This document shows, one piece after another, positions 25,618-33,654 of a stretch of 64,000 nt of DNA. The stretch spans positions 56,202-120,201 of the forward strand of contig DBEP01000107.1 in assembly GCA_002294045.1 (NCBI GenBank), in the 5' to 3' direction. The notes below the pieces were generated by a model. The model searched no databases. It saw only the letters and a list, made by a program, of their open reading frames with translations, and was not told where the DNA came from. How positions within the stretch are numbered: position 1 is the stretch's first letter; each line of letters starts with the position of its first letter. This stretch comes from Lachnoclostridium sp. UBA903. Lineage in GTDB: Bacteria; Bacillota; Clostridia; Lachnospirales; Lachnospiraceae. Both the position numbers and the translations under genes were made by a program.

Positions 25618-27694
25618 ATTGATTAAAAATTCATATGATGCAGGAGCAAATAAGGTAACTGTTACCCTTGATTCGCAAAGTAAAACTCTTACTATCGTTG
25701 ATGATGGTTGTGGAATGGATGAGAATTCCATTAATATTCTTTTCCATATCAGTCAAAGTGAGAAAACATATGGTGTAAAAAATCAATATGGCAGATACAC
25801 ACAAGGCTCCAAGGGTCTTGGTTTTCTGTCTGTTTTTAAATTTGGTAAAGATGTATGTTGGATTACCAAAAAGGAAAAAGGCTTAAAATTTTGTGCCCAA
25901 TACGACACGCTAATAAACAGCGATAATATATCTTCGTTGGTAATTCCTATTGAGCCTTGTCCAGAAGCTCAAAAAGGAACTAAGATAATTATTAAATTAG
26001 AAGAATATAGTGCTGATTCTTTAATTTCGTATTTGTCAGATTTATCAAACTTGCAAAAAGTTATATATTCTTTTGAAGATAGCAGTTTCGAGATTACTTT
26101 AAATATGAATGGCACATCTTATTCCAGTAATGATAGACTGCCGTTAATTCAAATATACCCTGAGCGTCAATTATATTATGTTAAATATAGCTCGCAAGAA
26201 CAAAAAATTAAATATTATCATAATGGCGTATTAATACTAAATAAAGATTATCTATTCAATGCCAGTGAATATGAAATAGATATTGAAATCGTAATATATC
26301 AATTAAAATCCCGAGGGAAAAATAACATCATCCCATTATATTACAACCCCCAGGGTGATTTAACTCCCCTTATCTATATAAACACAAATTTATTTAATAA
26401 TTTTAACATTTTTGATCCCAATATTATGAAAAATATTAAGACAAGTGATGTTCTTAACCAAATGATAGGATCTATACGAGTTTTTAGTAGTAGCTCTTCA
26501 TTGGGTTTTAATTCCGATAGATCTCAATTTTTGCAGAATCCTTTAACAGATGGTATTAAAGAATTTCTTTATAATATTAATAAAACAATCCAGACTTTAG
26601 GTTCACAATATAAAAAACATTTATTAGATTTTGACATCCTTACAACACTATCTCTTCCTTCGAATCGGCTTAATGATAATAGCTTTTTAAGAAGTATTAT
26701 CAAAGACCAGTTTGCCTTTAAGGATAAGGTTGAAATTCATAAGATTGATAAGAAAGTTGTTTATTCTTTCGCTAAGAAAGAATCCCATGCGAATATATAT
26801 CAAGTCAACCCTAATGATGAGGCTTCTTCTGCGTCAAGCCAGGGTCAAACACAAGCAGCTGGTGCAACCACGAAAGGTGCAGGGGGTAAGGAGAATCCTG
26901 AAAAAGACCATTCCGTAACTACGGCAAAGATAATTTTGAAACAATTTAATAAAAAAATCGATGTACCCTCAGGACAAATTAATTTGTATGATGAAATAGT
27001 AGGGGCATATGATAGTAAGGGTAATGCTATTTCAAAAAACAGTATTATTGTTAAAGAAGAAAACGCAGAATTGCAAAATGCAATATTACAGAGTGTAATT
27101 ATTCCTTGCAAAAAAAATGTATATTATTCATATACCGATTCGATTACGGGTCTCGTTACAGTTCGAATGGAACTTGAATTTGTTGAACCCAAATCACCTG
27201 TTAGGTCATCATCACAAAAGATGCCGTTAATTTACATACCAGCACATCAAGGATATAATATATCTTTTAATGTTTCTTTGGGCAATTTGATTAATCAAAT
27301 TAATATGTTGGACGTAGACAAATATACTGAAGTGCTATCTTGTACTTTAAGAGCAACTTTTGAGTTAAGTATTGATTCAATCAAAAAATGTTCAAAGTAT
27401 TCATCTTTAACGTGGAATAAAGAGCTAAAGGAAAATATAAAGCTTGTAATTTCTTATATAAAAAGTAAAAAGAGTTTTATAGGTGCAGTTGCGACTTCTA
27501 CAAAAGTTGATTTTGATAGTTTGAAAAATATTTTAGAACCATCGGATGTAGATGTTTATGTTCCTAAATTACATTTAGGCGCTCATAAATCAATGCAGTA
27601 CATTACTAAAGATGAAATTGTAAAGCTCGGGAAGTTAGCAGGAGTATTTATAGTTATTGCTAATGAAATGATAAATAACCCCAATATAAATTAG
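25535..27694 (+). CDS. GHKL ATPase, MORC/MutL-like
   Basis: The 719-residue protein has an N-terminal GHKL (Hsp90/MutL/histidine-kinase fold) ATP-binding domain: N-box ELIKNSYDAGA (28-38), G1 box DDGCGM (56-61) and G2 box GSKGLG (91-96). A likely S5-type transducer region follows, then a Gly/Ala/Gln-rich linker near 425-445 and an unknown C-terminal domain ending with a helix after KLHLGAHKSMQ. It has neither histidine-kinase nor topoisomerase modules. Related ATPases are known next to DNA methyltransferases in predicted restriction systems. Its start lies inside the HTH gene and its stop touches the methyltransferase. Base composition is visibly AT-rich. Confidence 0.75.
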   Translation: MEAQITISGGIIGELSEKIPSNIIALNELIKNSYDAGANKVTVTLDSQSKTLTIVDDGCGMDENSINILFHISQSEKTYGVKNQYGRYTQGSKGLGFLSVFKFGKDVCWITKKEKGLKFCAQYDTLINSDNISSLVIPIEPCPEAQKGTKIIIKLEEYSADSLISYLSDLSNLQKVIYSFEDSSFEITLNMNGTSYSSNDRLPLIQIYPERQLYYVKYSSQEQKIKYYHNGVLILNKDYLFNASEYEIDIEIVIYQLKSRGKNNIIPLYYNPQGDLTPLIYINTNLFNNFNIFDPNIMKNIKTSDVLNQMIGSIRVFSSSSSLGFNSDRSQFLQNPLTDGIKEFLYNINKTIQTLGSQYKKHLLDFDILTTLSLPSNRLNDNSFLRSIIKDQFAFKDKVEIHKIDKKVVYSFAKKESHANIYQVNPNDEASSASSQGQTQAAGATTKGAGGKENPEKDHSVTTAKIILKQFNKKIDVPSGQINLYDEIVGAYDSKGNAISKNSIIVKEENAELQNAILQSVIIPCKKNVYYSYTDSITGLVTVRMELEFVEPKSPVRSSSQKMPLIYIPAHQGYNISFNVSLGNLINQINMLDVDKYTEVLSCTLRATFELSIDSIKKCSKYSSLTWNKELKENIKLVISYIKSKKSFIGAVATSTKVDFDSLKNILEPSDVDVYVPKLHLGAHKSMQYITKDEIVKLGKLAGVFIVIANEMINNPNIN

Positions 27695-27711
27695 TGAGTA
27701 GTGAGGCATTT

Positions 27712-28920
27712 ATGATAGAAGATATTTCATTCAAAAATTATAAGAAAAAAAGTGATATTCATGGTACTTCACTATATCCTGCTGTTATGGTAGCTCCTGT
27801 ACAAAAAGCTATTCTAAGCAATTTAATATCTCAAGGTGGAATTAAAACTGTCTTTGATCCTTTTCATGGATCAGGCACGGCTCTATATGAGTGTGGAGAG
27901 ATTGATTATAATATACATCTCATTGGTTGTGACATTAATCCACTTGCGAACATTATAACAAAAGTAAAATTACAGGGTATAGATAAAGACTTTGGAAAAG
28001 ATTTTGAGCAGTTGAAAAAGTTACTGACACAAATAAAACAAGGGAAAGTTTACGAGTTTACGAATATAAATAAATGGTTTAAAGAGGATATTATTGAATC
28101 ATTAAGAATACTAAGAACAGCAATTGTTCAAATTCAAAATGATAAAAGCAGATTGTTTTTTTGGTATATCCTTTGTGATATTGTTCGTAAATATAGCAAC
28201 ACAAGAAGTTCAACTTATAAATTACACATACGAACAGATGAAGCAATTGACAGGATAGAAAATAATGTTATACCTGATTTTTTAGCCGCAGTAACAAAGT
28301 CATATCCTAAATTTTGTAATTCATTTAAAAATTTTACCTTGTTCAAATGTGACATAGTAGACCAAATGAAGCAATTTGAAGATAATTGTTTTGATATTAC
28401 TATTACATCCCCTCCTTATGGTGATAATGGCACTACTGTTCCCTACGGACAGTTTTCCATGTTAGCTTTGCTATGGATAGATAACAAAGATTTAGAATTG
28501 GAGGGATGGGAGCTTGAAAATTATTCTATCATAGATTCTAAGAGTATAGGAGGGTGTCAGAGCAGCAAAAATTTGAGCGAATACAGCCTGAGTTTGATAC
28601 AACCTTATTTAGATAAAATATGTGAAAACAAGCATAGAAAAGTGATACGTTTTTTTTCTGATTATTTTAATGTTTTAGAGGATATATGTAGAGTTACGAA
28701 TAAATATATAGTACTGACATTAGGAAATCGAACGGTTGATAGAGTGAAAATAAATTTAAACGATATCACAAAATGCTTCTTAGAAAAAAATAAATTCCAT
28801 CTTGTAGAGGTTTATGAACGAGATATTCCAAATAAAAGGACTCCTAAAAAAACATCCAAGGTTCACAACAAGCCTGTGGAGTCTATGAACTCTGAATTTG
28901 TATCTATATATAGAAAGTGA
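27712..28920 (+). CDS. DNA methyltransferase (N4-cytosine/N6-adenine type)
   Basis: The 402-residue enzyme transfers methyl from S-adenosylmethionine to an exocyclic amino group in DNA. SAM-binding motif I is DPFHGSGTA (49-57), a motif II-like acidic loop is GCDINPLA (72-79) and catalytic motif IV is TSPPYGD (232-238). The 150 residues between probably hold the recognition region. The ATG at 27712 follows GTGAGG and is preferred over a GTG at 27694. It forms one unit with the upstream ATPase; no restriction endonuclease follows. Recognition sequence unknown. Confidence 0.82.
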   Translation: MIEDISFKNYKKKSDIHGTSLYPAVMVAPVQKAILSNLISQGGIKTVFDPFHGSGTALYECGEIDYNIHLIGCDINPLANIITKVKLQGIDKDFGKDFEQLKKLLTQIKQGKVYEFTNINKWFKEDIIESLRILRTAIVQIQNDKSRLFFWYILCDIVRKYSNTRSSTYKLHIRTDEAIDRIENNVIPDFLAAVTKSYPKFCNSFKNFTLFKCDIVDQMKQFEDNCFDITITSPPYGDNGTTVPYGQFSMLALLWIDNKDLELEGWELENYSIIDSKSIGGCQSSKNLSEYSLSLIQPYLDKICENKHRKVIRFFSDYFNVLEDICRVTNKYIVLTLGNRTVDRVKINLNDITKCFLEKNKFHLVEVYERDIPNKRTPKKTSKVHNKPVESMNSEFVSIYRK

Positions 28921-28965
28921 TTTTTGTACATTAATCCCTGCATCTATTTTAACCTAATGACACAT

Positions 28966-29004
28966 GAAAGACATAGTTTCCGCCAGGGGTAATCTATGTC
29001 TTTC
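28966..29004. terminator. Terminator between methyltransferase gene and prophage
   Basis: GAAAGACATAG (28966-28976) and CTATGTCTTTC (28994-29004) form a perfect 11-bp stem followed on the plus strand by TTATTCTTT. It separates the converging cassette and prophage late operon. Confidence 0.6.
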
Positions 29005-29019
29005 TTATTCTTTAAATTC

Positions 29020-29256
29020 CTAATGGCTTCGAACGCTTCCTGTACTTGCTAAACCGGACGCTAAGCTTTGATTGATTACTTTTATTTGTTCTTCAACTAC
29101 TGGCATTCTTTTAGCAAAATTATTATGTTCTTTTACCTCTTTTTCCAACTGTTCTATACGATAGGCAATTAAAACCGTACTTTTCCTTTGGGCAAAATAA
29201 GACCCTGCCAGCGTACCGGCAAGGCTAATCACAGCCACTATAATTGTTTCTGTCAT
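29020..29256 (-). CDS. Small phage membrane protein, XhlA/holin-accessory type
   Basis: The 78-residue protein has one N-terminal membrane segment (IIVAVISLAGTLAGSYFA) and a C-terminal coiled coil (RIEQLEKEVKEHNNFAKRMP). This layout is typical of small phage proteins near the lysis or tail-end genes. It is the last gene of the prophage late operon. A role in lysis is possible but the endolysin and holin lie elsewhere, at 40.3-41.9 kb. Start follows GAGGTGG. Confidence 0.6.
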   Translation of the reverse strand: MTETIIVAVISLAGTLAGSYFAQRKSTVLIAYRIEQLEKEVKEHNNFAKRMPVVEEQIKVINQSLASGLASTGSVRSH

Positions 29257-29280
29257 GTAACCACCTCTTATCCTTTAATT

Positions 29281-29306
29281 AAATAAAAGGGCGCTGTTAC
29301 ACGCCC
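29281..29306 (-). terminator. Terminator within the late operon end
   Basis: GGGCG (29289-29293) pairs with CGCCC (29302-29306); on the minus strand the stem is followed by TTTTATTT. It lies between the 59-residue and 78-residue genes. Confidence 0.45.
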
Positions 29307-29319
29307 CATCCGCATTGCC

Positions 29320-29499
29320 TTAAGTAACAATGCATCTTTCATAGCCTTCTGCAATCAGGATTGCAGCTACGTTGGACCGGTATTTTGAATAAAACTCCGT
29401 ATTAACAAAAAACCCAGTATAGAGTACCTTGCCCTGCCCTGCTTCGCGGTCATCTGCAAGTATGATCATTTGCGCAAGTGATGTAGCCGTGGTGACCAT
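29320..29499 (-). CDS. Small phage protein, 59 residues
   Basis: An open frame starts with ATG at 29499, seven bases after AAGGGG, and ends with TAA at 29320. The product contains LADDREAGQGKVLYTGFFVN and no membrane segment. It fills the gap between two prophage genes on the same strand and has no recognised domain. Confidence 0.5.
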   Translation of the reverse strand: MVTTATSLAQMIILADDREAGQGKVLYTGFFVNTEFYSKYRSNVAAILIAEGYERCIVT

Positions 29500-29515
29500 C
29501 TCCTTTCCCCTTTCT

Positions 29516-29896
29516 TTATATACCTAACTTGATGCCAGGGACAAGCTCAGTAAGTACTTGTTTAGTAACATCAAATAAAACATTGCATTTTTTTTCTAGT
29601 GTTTCTACCCTTTTATTATCAATATATTTGTTAAAATAAAGGGTCATATCAAAGGATTCCTCATTTATTTTTACTTTATAGGAATCCAGTAAAACATAAT
29701 TTTCGTATACTGTGTATTCTGTGTCGTTTTTGTAAAACTTGACACTTGACATTGCTTCCAAGGTTAATGATTTGCGAACTCTGGTTTCGTTTAATGGATC
29801 GGACAATTCGGTGAGAGTAATACATAGCTGGTCATCTTCAGTTAGTGAAGCCGACGTTGCCTGATATTCTGTGTCGTTTGCTAATACAATTTTCAT
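29516..29896 (-). CDS. Phage protein of unknown function, tail-fibre region
   Basis: The 126-residue protein begins MKIVLANDTEYQATSASLTE and is beta-rich with no signal or membrane segment. It lies 13 bp after the tail-fibre-like gene, so a part in baseplate or fibre assembly is possible. Start follows AAAGGAA. No family is recognised. Confidence 0.55.
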   Translation of the reverse strand: MKIVLANDTEYQATSASLTEDDQLCITLTELSDPLNETRVRKSLTLEAMSSVKFYKNDTEYTVYENYVLLDSYKVKINEESFDMTLYFNKYIDNKRVETLEKKCNVLFDVTKQVLTELVPGIKLGI

Positions 29897-29909
29897 AAAA
29901 TTTTCCTTT

Positions 29910-30731
29910 CTATTCGATTGCCATCCAATAAAGATTGAAGCTGGAACTGCTTATCGCTGGAAGTCTAAAACTTCCGTTGGTTACATATGCATTACCCGTT
30001 AATTTAAATCCATAACTTTCTAATGATGTTGTGCCCGAACTGTATTGCATATGCCGAGTAGCATTTATCTTTGTTTCAGGGTAACTTGGAAAAATATTAA
30101 TATTTTTAAAGTAACTAGTAATATTGCTTGCGGTAGCATTACTTATCATGACAATAATTATTATACTTGGAGTAAAGCTTAAACCTGAAACGGCACAATA
30201 ATCCGTATAAATAGTTGTGCCATTTCCTAATACAAACTCTAACTTTGTTGCAGAACCAGGCACCGTTCCATCAGCAAATCTCTTGCCCGCAACAGCAGTT
30301 CCATTTATTTTATTACCATTTACATATGCAGTCTTTCCCGATAATATATCACCGGCTCCTGCGGTTGCGTCCGATGTTGCTGTACCGGTTACTCCACAAG
30401 CGGATTGTCCTGCTAATATTTTTCCAGAGGTTACGCCCGTCTTTGCTGCTATATCTGAAAATGGTACACTTATTTCTGGATAACCAATAGAGGTTCCCGT
30501 TCTATAAGCGCCAAAAGGGATACGAGCATATATTGTTTTGTTAGTGCTGTTCGAGTCTAAAGAAAGTGCTGCTGTATAACCACTTCTCTCTTCAATTGTT
30601 CCAGAAATAGGTTCATCATCAGAATCAGAAGTAACTGCTGTTTTACCTTTTATTACATCAGCTGAAGTTGCTGTGCAGTCATCGGAGCCTGCTCCTGCAC
30701 CCCCGCCTCCAGAAATCCATACTTTACTCAT
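29910..30731 (-). CDS. Phage tail fibre-like protein
   Basis: The 273-residue protein opens MSKVWISGGGGAGAGSDDCT and contains repeats of the pattern ADVIxGKTAV.xxxxxPISGT (for example GDILSGKTAYVNGNKINGTA), common in tail tip and fibre proteins of Firmicutes phages. The C-terminal half is a beta-rich domain that could bind the host surface. The start at 30731 follows AAGGAG. It lies directly after the receptor-binding candidate and shares the operon. Confidence 0.65.
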   Translation of the reverse strand: MSKVWISGGGGAGAGSDDCTATSADVIKGKTAVTSDSDDEPISGTIEERSGYTAALSLDSNSTNKTIYARIPFGAYRTGTSIGYPEISVPFSDIAAKTGVTSGKILAGQSACGVTGTATSDATAGAGDILSGKTAYVNGNKINGTAVAGKRFADGTVPGSATKLEFVLGNGTTIYTDYCAVSGLSFTPSIIIIVMISNATASNITSYFKNINIFPSYPETKINATRHMQYSSGTTSLESYGFKLTGNAYVTNGSFRLPAISSSSFNLYWMAIE

Positions 30732-30732
30732 A

Positions 30733-31653
30733 TTAACCAACTCCTTTCAAAGCAATAATAAACTCTATAGAAGGTTTTTTATATGCCTTAAATGTAACTT
30801 GACCGTCTCCAGTCTCTCCATAGTATATAAGCCCAAACGCCTTATTATAAGCCTTAACTTGCTCTATTGATTCGGTTTCGATTAGTGCTTTGCCAAGTTC
30901 GGCTTCATCAGTAGCTAATATTTCTGGAAATTCTACAGTCTGAGTAAAAGGTCCGCTGCCACTCCATCCTGCAACTGTAAGTACAACATACTTTTTGTTA
31001 TTTATTTTACGAATCTGCTCTGCTAACTTAGCAGCGTCGGCCCCATTCAGAATATCCTTTAAACTGTTAATCCATGTATTAAAATTAAGTTGATTATATT
31101 CCGTCCACCCATTCCATTGAGCCTGCCACTGAGCCACAATGTTATCAATATTCTGCACCTGAAGAATGCCAGTGACATACGGACAGCTACTCGTACCAAT
31201 CGCATTTGTAAGGTTGGCCTGGGTAATCTCGCTTGATCCGGCTTTACGGTAAATATAAGCCAACGGATACTGATTAACATATGTGGTATTAATCATGGTG
31301 GGTTTGGTAGGGCTACTCTCTGGCGAACCTTTAATTATTTTGATACTGCCTCCTCTGACGGAATTATCGCGATTAATCTCAATCACGACAGCGTCAATAC
31401 GATCAAGTAATACTTCGGAAGCATCTGCCGTAATTGGCAAGATAGCGTCATTAAGCAACCAAGTACTGTTAAACCAAGCTCGCCCAATACCTACTGTAAC
31501 AATATTACCAGTACTAGCCTTAACTCCGAATGCAGTACCAATATTGGCAAACACGCCATCATTAATAATTCCATTAAAGATATCTGACATCTGTTCGGCA
31601 TTGTAGCGTCTGTCACCATTGAGAGAGTTAAAAAATCCACTTGTTACGCTCAT
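30733..31653 (-). CDS. Phage baseplate/receptor-binding protein candidate
   Basis: The 306-residue protein has an N-terminal region (SGFFNSLNGDRRYNAEQMSD) widely shared by tail-tip proteins of siphophages, followed by a beta-rich segment with SIKIIKGSPESSPTKP and a C-terminal beta domain. It lies after the Gp37-like tail protein, where upper baseplate or receptor-binding proteins are normally found. Start follows GGAGAG. Which part contacts the host is not known. Confidence 0.65.
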   Translation of the reverse strand: MSVTSGFFNSLNGDRRYNAEQMSDIFNGIINDGVFANIGTAFGVKASTGNIVTVGIGRAWFNSTWLLNDAILPITADASEVLLDRIDAVVIEINRDNSVRGGSIKIIKGSPESSPTKPTMINTTYVNQYPLAYIYRKAGSSEITQANLTNAIGTSSCPYVTGILQVQNIDNIVAQWQAQWNGWTEYNQLNFNTWINSLKDILNGADAAKLAEQIRKINNKKYVVLTVAGWSGSGPFTQTVEFPEILATDEAELGKALIETESIEQVKAYNKAFGLIYYGETGDGQVTFKAYKKPSIEFIIALKGVG

Positions 31654-31659
31654 GTAGCT

Positions 31660-32736
31660 TTACTCTCCTTCCTTAGTTATTGTTTTAAAGGTCGGATACA
31701 CCGAAGTTCCTTCCTCGTTTTCAGATATAACAATTTCCAAAATACGAGCTTTTGTTTCATGCCCGTATTCGTTGGCAATCTGAACCACATCGCCATTGAA
31801 GAAATCTTCTCCATATTTGAACATGATGGTGGTCTCTACTTGCCCCTCGAAAGAGGTTATGTCCGGATGCTCAGCCAGCTTCTCTTTTCCTCTCTGCTGC
31901 AACTGAGCCGTATACTCTGCATCGGTAAGAACTATCCCATCTCCAACGTCTGATGAAATATCTCTGGCATCGGTAAAGAGCTCTCTCCGCTTCAAGCCAC
32001 TACCACCATCACTACCGACAGTTGTATACTTTCTAGCAGCTCCTTCCCCCTCACCGCCGATAAGCGTAATGTTTTTCAAAGAAGCTCTAGACTCGATGTA
32101 ACTACTATTAATGATGTTTTCGAAATTAGGAGAAAATATAACGTAAGGAACGGCTGTCTGGTCATAAGACCTATCAGTACCAGCGTAGAGTTTAAAGACG
32201 AATTGTTTATTATTGAGAGTTACTTTGAAACCGATGCTTTTCTCTTCACAGATTTTCCGAATCACATCATAGAGATTATCTCCTGTATACTGTGCGTCAA
32301 TGGCCAATCCGGTAATAGCCGGGTCTGTAGACTCTTCGAAAACGAAATTGGAGATTTTACGATTGTTGTCCGAAGGAGATATAACACACTCATTAAGCAA
32401 AGTTTTTATTCCATTTTGAAGATTTCCGCTTAGTGTTTTCTGTCCCCAGATGATTCGCCTATCCAAGATGGATTCCAGTGAACGACCGGAGACAGTAATG
32501 TGGTTACCATTCTCCATATCAGAGTCGATAAGTAATTTCTCAATGATCATAGTATGTTCTGAGTCTCGATTCTGCAAATAGTAATCCTGCTTGATATAAT
32601 CGAGAATACCATCGCTTATAGTAGTATAAAACTCAAAGTCTCCGCACGAATAGTAGCGATCAGTCCAGATAAACGATTCATAAGTATCTACGAGGGCGAC
32701 GTCGTCCAGATTCGTATTTAAAACGGTCAAATCCAT
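31660..32736 (-). CDS. Tail protein, siphovirus ReqiPepy6 Gp37-like
   Basis: A 358-residue tail-tip component resembling the Gp37-like family: LVDTYESFIWTDRYYSCGDF near 16-35, then MIIEKLLIDSD and VSGRSLESILDRRII. In this family the protein forms part of the tail hub or baseplate after the distal tail protein. It begins four bases before the distal tail stop on the same strand. Start follows GAGGGGG. Confidence 0.8.
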   Translation of the reverse strand: MDLTVLNTNLDDVALVDTYESFIWTDRYYSCGDFEFYTTISDGILDYIKQDYYLQNRDSEHTMIIEKLLIDSDMENGNHITVSGRSLESILDRRIIWGQKTLSGNLQNGIKTLLNECVISPSDNNRKISNFVFEESTDPAITGLAIDAQYTGDNLYDVIRKICEEKSIGFKVTLNNKQFVFKLYAGTDRSYDQTAVPYVIFSPNFENIINSSYIESRASLKNITLIGGEGEGAARKYTTVGSDGGSGLKRRELFTDARDISSDVGDGIVLTDAEYTAQLQQRGKEKLAEHPDITSFEGQVETTIMFKYGEDFFNGDVVQIANEYGHETKARILEIVISENEEGTSVYPTFKTITKEGE

Positions 32737-32739
32737 AGT

Positions 32740-33654
32740 TTATACCCCCTCGTAGGCTATTTGATTTTCAATCTTGAATTGAAGATTACTGCTACCGGAT
32801 TCTGCCGTATATGCGAAGAGGTTATCTCCTTTAGCAAGCTGGAACCAATCTGCGTTCCTCTCCAAACAATTAAGGATGTTGGTCGTCTTACCTACTCTTT
32901 TCAAGCTGATAGATTTACTTCCTTTTACTGTGCAAATGATGATATCATCACCGGCAATAATTCCGGAGCCGGTAAACGTAGCCAGCTTATCGGTATCGAT
33001 TCGCATAATTTCACGAGTTCCGGTGTTGTAGATGGCGATTTTACTTGCTTCTCCTACCGCATGAATCGTGATGGTTATGCCAATTTCTAAATCACCGTCG
33101 TAAGTAATAATTTTCTCTGTCTGATTCTGGATTGTTCCCATCTCTAACAAACGCTCGAGCAAAGACTCATTACTAAAAGGAAATTCGAACATTGGCTCGA
33201 CACCAGAGAAAATCGTCGTATTTTTGCCATCTTTTCCAGCGGAATAAAAGTAAGGATTCGGACAAATAATTGAAATATCCGAATCCTCATCCTTACTGAA
33301 AATATTTGGATCGTTCGATTCGACGTATCCGTCAATCTCCGCCTTTCTGTTATCCGACTCAATAAGCAAAGTAAGCTTTTTCTTTATCGGAAAGTATTTA
33401 TACGACAGCTGACGGACATCTTCTACCGAATTTTTCCATAAATACTTTAATCCCATTACAATGTTTCGACTCGGAAGTCTGGATGAATTGAACAACGAAC
33501 CGTCATTTGTAGAAACTTCGGTTGTATTGATGTTCGCTTTCCCAGGCCCTAAACCTGTAACAGATCGGACTATGAAGCCGGATTCCTCCGGCCTCGATAA
33601 GTCCAGTTTAATAGTATCGCCAAGATAGTTTGTCACGGTGATTGATTTTATCAT
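32740..33654 (-). CDS. Distal tail protein (Dit-like)
   Basis: This 304-residue protein corresponds to siphophage Dit/phage tail family proteins: an N-terminal tail-tube-like domain (VRSVTGLGPGKANINTTEVS, SRNIVMGLKYLWK) and a C-terminal galectin-like sandwich. It would join the tail tube to the baseplate. Its ATG overlaps the tape measure stop by four bases, indicating translational coupling. Confidence 0.78.
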   Translation of the reverse strand: MIKSITVTNYLGDTIKLDLSRPEESGFIVRSVTGLGPGKANINTTEVSTNDGSLFNSSRLPSRNIVMGLKYLWKNSVEDVRQLSYKYFPIKKKLTLLIESDNRKAEIDGYVESNDPNIFSKDEDSDISIICPNPYFYSAGKDGKNTTIFSGVEPMFEFPFSNESLLERLLEMGTIQNQTEKIITYDGDLEIGITITIHAVGEASKIAIYNTGTREIMRIDTDKLATFTGSGIIAGDDIIICTVKGSKSISLKRVGKTTNILNCLERNADWFQLAKGDNLFAYTAESGSSNLQFKIENQIAYEGV

